64,000 nt of DNA from Hemileia vastatrix (Eukaryota > Basidiomycota > Pucciniomycetes > Pucciniales > Zaghouaniaceae), in the NCBI GenBank assembly GCA_030280995.1, contig JASXTE010000015.1, positions 27,832,001-27,896,000 of the forward strand, in the 5' to 3' direction. Under the pieces are notes generated by a model. The model was not told where the DNA came from. It ran no database searches and saw only the letters and a list, made by a program, of their open reading frames with translations. Positions 59,779 through 64,000 of the stretch are shown here, in pieces. Both the position numbers and the translations under genes were made by a program. Numbering within the stretch: position 1 is the stretch's first letter; each line of letters begins with the position of its first letter.

Positions 59779-60395
59779 ATGGCTGAACAGGCTAACGAAC
59801 CTACTTGGGAGTCTTTGCCACTTGAAGATCAACTCTCTCATAAAGTCTCTTTTTTCTTCATTTCTTATTCTTATTCTTGTTCTTATTCTAATTTTTCTTT
59901 TCTGTTCATCTAGCTTTGGAAAGCACGATTACACGCTTACGAATCTTTATCAAAGCAATTTGAGCTTGCTGAAAGTGAAGACGATGATGTGTTTGAACCT
60001 TGGAATCGGTCGGGATCTCTCTTTTTCCCTCTTTGTATATACATCTATTCGTTCCTTTGCCTATTTTACTCATCTTTATTCTTTCTATTCATTTATATCC
60101 TTTAGAAATTCCACTTGGACTAAACAAGCTTTAACCGACTCAAATGCAATCGCGCAAGAAAAAGGAACTTATCTCGTTTCTCTTTATTCAAATAAGGCTG
60201 GCAAACGAGCAACTGTTCGGACTCGTCCTGAATGTATCGTTCCTTTGATCGAAAAATGTTTACCTACAAGTGTAAGAAAAGTAACTCGAGATCATGCTCT
60301 TGAGTGTTTATTGGCTTGGGCTCTATATGAAGTTGATGGTGATAAAGGTGAAGGGGTTGTTGTATGTGGTGTCATCTTTTTCCTCTTTCCTTTTT

Positions 60396-60446
<51 letters not shown>

Positions 60447-63400
60447 GCGATCAACTATTGTCTTGTTTCATTGACATTTATTGGCCACTTATTTATTTAT
60501 TCCTTTCTTCTAGGCTCCTCTCATTGATGCTTTAGGTGCCAAGCAACCTAAAGTCGTAGCAGGTTCAATCTCTGCACTCACTGCTTTAGTCGCGTCAGTC
60601 ATGTTTTTCCTCACTTCTTTCTTTAATCTAAAAAAACAAAAACAAAAAAACTTATTTTTTTTCTCTCTCCTCTCCTTAATACAGTTCCTTTGGTCTTAAA
60701 GTTCTGAGTCCCAAACCCATTCTCAAAACTTTTCCGAAAATCTTTTCTCACGCGGACAAAGCCGTGCGAGCAGAAGTGTGATGCCTTTATCTATTTAAAT
60801 TATTGAATCTTTTTTCTAACCTATATGAATGACTCATTCTTTATGATTTTTCAAGGGAACGACTTTGGTTCAAACTGTTTACACTTTCTTGGGTCCTGCC
60901 ATCGATCCTTCCTTAGCTGAACTTAAACCTGTTCAGCAAAAAGAATTACACGAGTCTTTTGCCGCTCTTGATGCTGAGGGGAAAGGTAAAGGCTCTGGTA
61001 AACCTACTCGTGAAACCGCTGCTCAACAACGTGAACGTCTGCAACGCGAAGCCCAAGCCGCACTGGAAGGTCTAGATCCTCAATCCTCTCAACCTGATCA
61101 TACCGTTCCAAATGAACCCGAACCTCCTCCGGAAGAAGAAATAGATCCTTATGATCTAGCAGATCCCGTTAATATTTTATCAAAATTGCCAAATGATTTT
61201 TATGAAAATTTGTCTTCTTCAAAATGGAAAGATCGTAAAGAAAATGCTCTAGATCCTTTATTACACATTCTTAAACCTGCCATCAAAATTTCTAATGATT
61301 CTTATGATGAACTGGTTAAAGCTCTTGCTGCCCGAATGGCTGATGCTAACATTCTCTGTGTCATTGCGGCTGCCAATTGTTTAGAATGTTTGGCTAAAGG
61401 TTTGAGATCTCAGTTTGGGCGTCATCGACCTGTTATCATGGGACCTATGCTTGAAAAATTTAAAGAGCGTAAAGTTAATGTGATTGAAGCTCTTTGCAGT
61501 AGCTTAGATGCCATGGCCGCAACCGTATGTGTTCACCATTTTATATCTCTTTCCTTGTTATGAACTCATCAACCAATTTACTTATTGGGGTTTTACTTTT
61601 TTTTTATACCAGACCACTTTGAATGATTTGACTGAAGATATTGTTAATTTTTCAAAGCATAAAAATCCCCAAGTTAAAGAACAAACTTTTAAATTCCTTG
61701 TTCGATGTTTATGCAATACAGAACATCCAGTCTCTAAAAATGATGTTAAATCTTTAGTAGATGTTATGTTACTTGGTCTCGATGATGCTTCAAATCCTGT
61801 TCGTGAAGCTGCTGCCCAAGGTATCGGTACTTTGATGAAACTAGTTGGCAAAGCTTCTTTTGCTCCCTTCCTTGCCAACTTGGACGAATTGAAAAAAAAT
61901 AAAATTAATGAATTTTTCGATAACGCACAAGTTAAATATAAACCTGTTAAAAAATCTGCTCCTCCACCCGCTAAATCAAAAGCTCCACCAAAGCTTTCCA
62001 AACAACCTCCTTCTAATACTATAGATCACCATTCTGAAACTGTGCCACCTCCTGCTCTTTCTCCTCCTTTCTCCTCTCAATCATCATCTTTTCCAAAACT
62101 CAAACCAAACCCTGATCTCGGCCCTGACTCAAACCTAGACCAGACCCAAGATTCAGATTCGAAACCACAACCTACCTCATTACTTCCCCCTAAACCCCCC
62201 AAAGCTCCTTCTCGTAAATTACCTACTGCAGCACCTGCTCCGAGGAAACCCGCTCCTACCCATGCCACCACTGGCCAGAAATCCTCTTCTAAATCTTCAA
62301 CAGTTTATGAAGATCTTAAATATAAATTTTCTCAAGAAGATGCAGAAGTTCAAGCGGCCGCTATACTAGAACCTTCATTTGTTGAAGGCGTGTCCAACAG
62401 TCTTTGGAAAACTCGGTTACTTGCTTTAGAAGAGTTTCCTGCATGGTTAGAAAATCATGTTGATGACATAGAATCAGAAATCATTGTTAGGTTTTTAAAC
62501 AAAAAACCAGGTCCGAAAGAAAGTAATTTTCAAGTTTGGCAACGGGTTTTTTCAGTATGGCAATATTTAGCTGAAAAATCTTCAACGTTTACTAAAAGTT
62601 GTATGGCTTTAAGTGTACCGTCTTTGATTGAAAAGTATGGCGATATTAAGTTGAAAGAATCGGCAGGGGCAACGTTGGCTTGTTATGCAGAAAAATCTTC
62701 TTTAGGTTTTGTTTTATCTCAAGGTATTTTTTTTTTCCTGTGTCATTAGAATGTGTGCGTGTTTGTTTATCCATTCATTTGTTTTTTATTTTGTTTTTCT
62801 GTCTGTCCATCCATATCCATTTCTCTATTTGTCAGCTTTTGATCCGATCTCTAAACAAAAAGCTGTCAAAATGCAAGCTGAAAGTTTTTTATTTATTGAA
62901 AACTCTCTAATTGAATTTGGGATTTCGGGAGTCCCGATTCGAGATTTAATTGAATGTCTGAAGATTGGGTTGAAAAGTGCTAATGCAGTTGTACGGACTA
63001 ATGCGACTAAAGCTTTGGTTATGACCAAATTATGTCTTGGTGCTGGTGAGTATGATTTCATGATATATATATAGGTTGCTCAGAATCTGACCAAGTTCAT
63101 TTTTATTAGATATTACAAATTTTTTGCAAGATTTAAATCCTCAGTTGTTAAGTACTATCGAAGCTGAGTTTTCTAAAAATGATGGCCAACCTCCACCTGT
63201 TCCTACTCGGCAAAGTGTTGATACGTTAGCTAAAGCAGGAGCTGACGGATCGGGTAAAGGTAAAGGTAAAACAGGTGGTGGTTTAAGTGATGATCCATTG
63301 GACGAACTTTTCCCTCGTGTTGAGTTATCTAAGTTGATAACCGGTTCAACTATCAAAGCTTGTGATGATCCGGCTTGGAAAACTAGGAAAGAGGCGCTAG

Positions 63401-63525
63401 AACAGATTCAGGGTATTTTGGAACAGAACAAACGTCTGAAACCTATTTTAGGTATTTCATCTTGACCCTTATTTTTTTCTTTTCTTTTTTCTCCACCAAT
63501 CTTGATATATTTCATTCATTCATTT

Positions 63526-63585
<60 letters not shown>

Positions 63586-64000
63586 TTCTCATTGGTTAGG
63601 CAATGATATCATTGCAGCATTAAAGCCTCGGCTTGCTGACGCAAATAAAGCTGTGCAAAGCTTAGCCTTGGATATCATATCTCGCCTTGCAACTGGTATC
63701 GGAAAACCTTTTGATCGATATGTTCGACCACTTGCTACAGGAATCTTGATGGTCTTGGCTGATAAGAATGCTACAGCACGTAATAGTGCTTTGTTAACAC
63801 TCAACACTGTTGCTGATTCATGTGGAATGGATTGTTTAATATCCAGTGCTGGGGCTGCTTTGGATGTGGCTAAACCTGAACTTCGATCTTCAGCTCTTAG
63901 TTGGCTTTTACAACGTTTTAATGATCCTAATAATTTGATGGGACTAGACTTATCTAGTTTTGCTAGTTCAATCATTTCTTGTTTAGAAGACCGGAATGGA
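59779..64000 (+). CDS. STU2: XMAP215/Dis1/Stu2-family microtubule polymerase, partial
   Basis: The protein binds tubulin through TOG domains and speeds microtubule growth at plus ends, kinetochores and spindle poles. Ten exons splice in frame: 59779-59844, 59914-60008, 60106-60361, 60514-60593, 60685-60775, 60856-61524, 61613-62723, 62836-63045, 63110-63451 and 63600 onward, giving 1,107 residues before the window ends. Four TOG domains are marked by the Trp-containing first helix: LWKARLHAYE (residue 23), KWKDRKENAL (318), LWKTRLLALEEF (681) and AWKTRKEALEQI (946). A Ser/Pro/Lys-rich linker (about 505-600) separates TOG2 and TOG3, and a Gly/Lys-rich one precedes TOG4. The start MAEQANEPTWESLP runs directly into TOG1. 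Yeast homologs have two TOGs; animal ones have five. The C-terminus is not seen. Confidence 0.93.
60398..60445 (+). repeat. Poly-T run in intron 3 of the TOG gene
   Basis: About 48 consecutive T between donor 60362 and acceptor 60513. It will be length-variable and prone to sequencing error. Confidence 0.9.
63529..63582 (+). repeat. (TC)n microsatellite in intron 9 of the TOG gene
   Basis: About 27 TC units just before the acceptor at 63599; it may act as an extended polypyrimidine tract. Confidence 0.95.

Noticed and set aside
60294..60535. Long reading frames across the poly-T run
   Set aside because: They read through an intron; the Phe run is the translated poly-T.
1..64000. CRISPR array, bacterial operon or phage content
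   Set aside because: Introns, chromovirus elements and eukaryotic gene structure make this a nuclear fungal sequence; no spaced identical repeats of CRISPR type were seen.

Overview
The window reads as nuclear DNA of a fungus, most likely a rust (Pucciniales). This is an inference from very AT-rich intergenic DNA, short GT..AG introns with CTRAY branch sites, a HARBI1-like gene whose N-terminal style I associate with rust genomes, and dense chromovirus-type LTR retrotransposons. Only one cellular gene is clear: an XMAP215/Stu2-family microtubule polymerase with four TOG domains, starting at 59779 and running off the right end.

Layout. (1) 1-7624: E1, a decayed minus-strand Ty3/Gypsy chromovirus whose leader carries a non-autonomous DNA element (about 5613-6462). 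(2) 7629-16380: element A on the plus strand, complete with two LTRs and a CCCTC target duplication; its 5' LTR faces the E1 LTR across 9 bp. (3) 16381-24190: low-complexity and AT-rich DNA holding repeat-family fragments, a Harbinger-type end (21370-21625) and a broken Tc1/mariner transposase (21814-22989) with a small foldback insert. (4) 24191-43638: minus-strand element B, split by element C (25473-35194, AAAAG duplication); the B 5' LTR carries a 1.1-kb insert. (5) 43639-45294: LTR fragments. (6) 45295-57356: minus-strand element D, the best preserved, with one nonsense codon in about 2,055 codons; its 3' LTR is interrupted by a 2.9-kb PIF/Harbinger-like element (46151-49042). (7) 57357-58694: more LTR fragments. 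(8) 58695-59778: unassigned DNA, then the TOG gene.

The retroelements share one plan: LTR beginning TGTCAG in the sense direction, long leader, a single gag-pol frame of about 2,000 codons (coiled-coil N-terminal extension, capsid-like domain, CX2CX7HXC zinc knuckle, DSGA protease, YIDD reverse transcriptase, RNase H, zinc-binding and DDE integrase, chromodomain), polypurine tract, LTR.

The main candidate new system is a second protein encoded inside the 5' end of gag in a different frame. In E1, A, B and D a 58-64-nt intron joins the first 24-25 gag codons to this frame. In all five elements, including the divergent C, the alternative frame ends in Pro-Trp-stop exactly at a second 58-nt intron. 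The alternative frame looks better conserved between elements than gag itself. The leaders upstream also carry about ten copies of a CAGTTGAC-N(4-5)-GTCCTG motif (possible bulged hairpins or micro-exons) and an antisense tRNA-like block inside a 237-238-nt intron-like segment.
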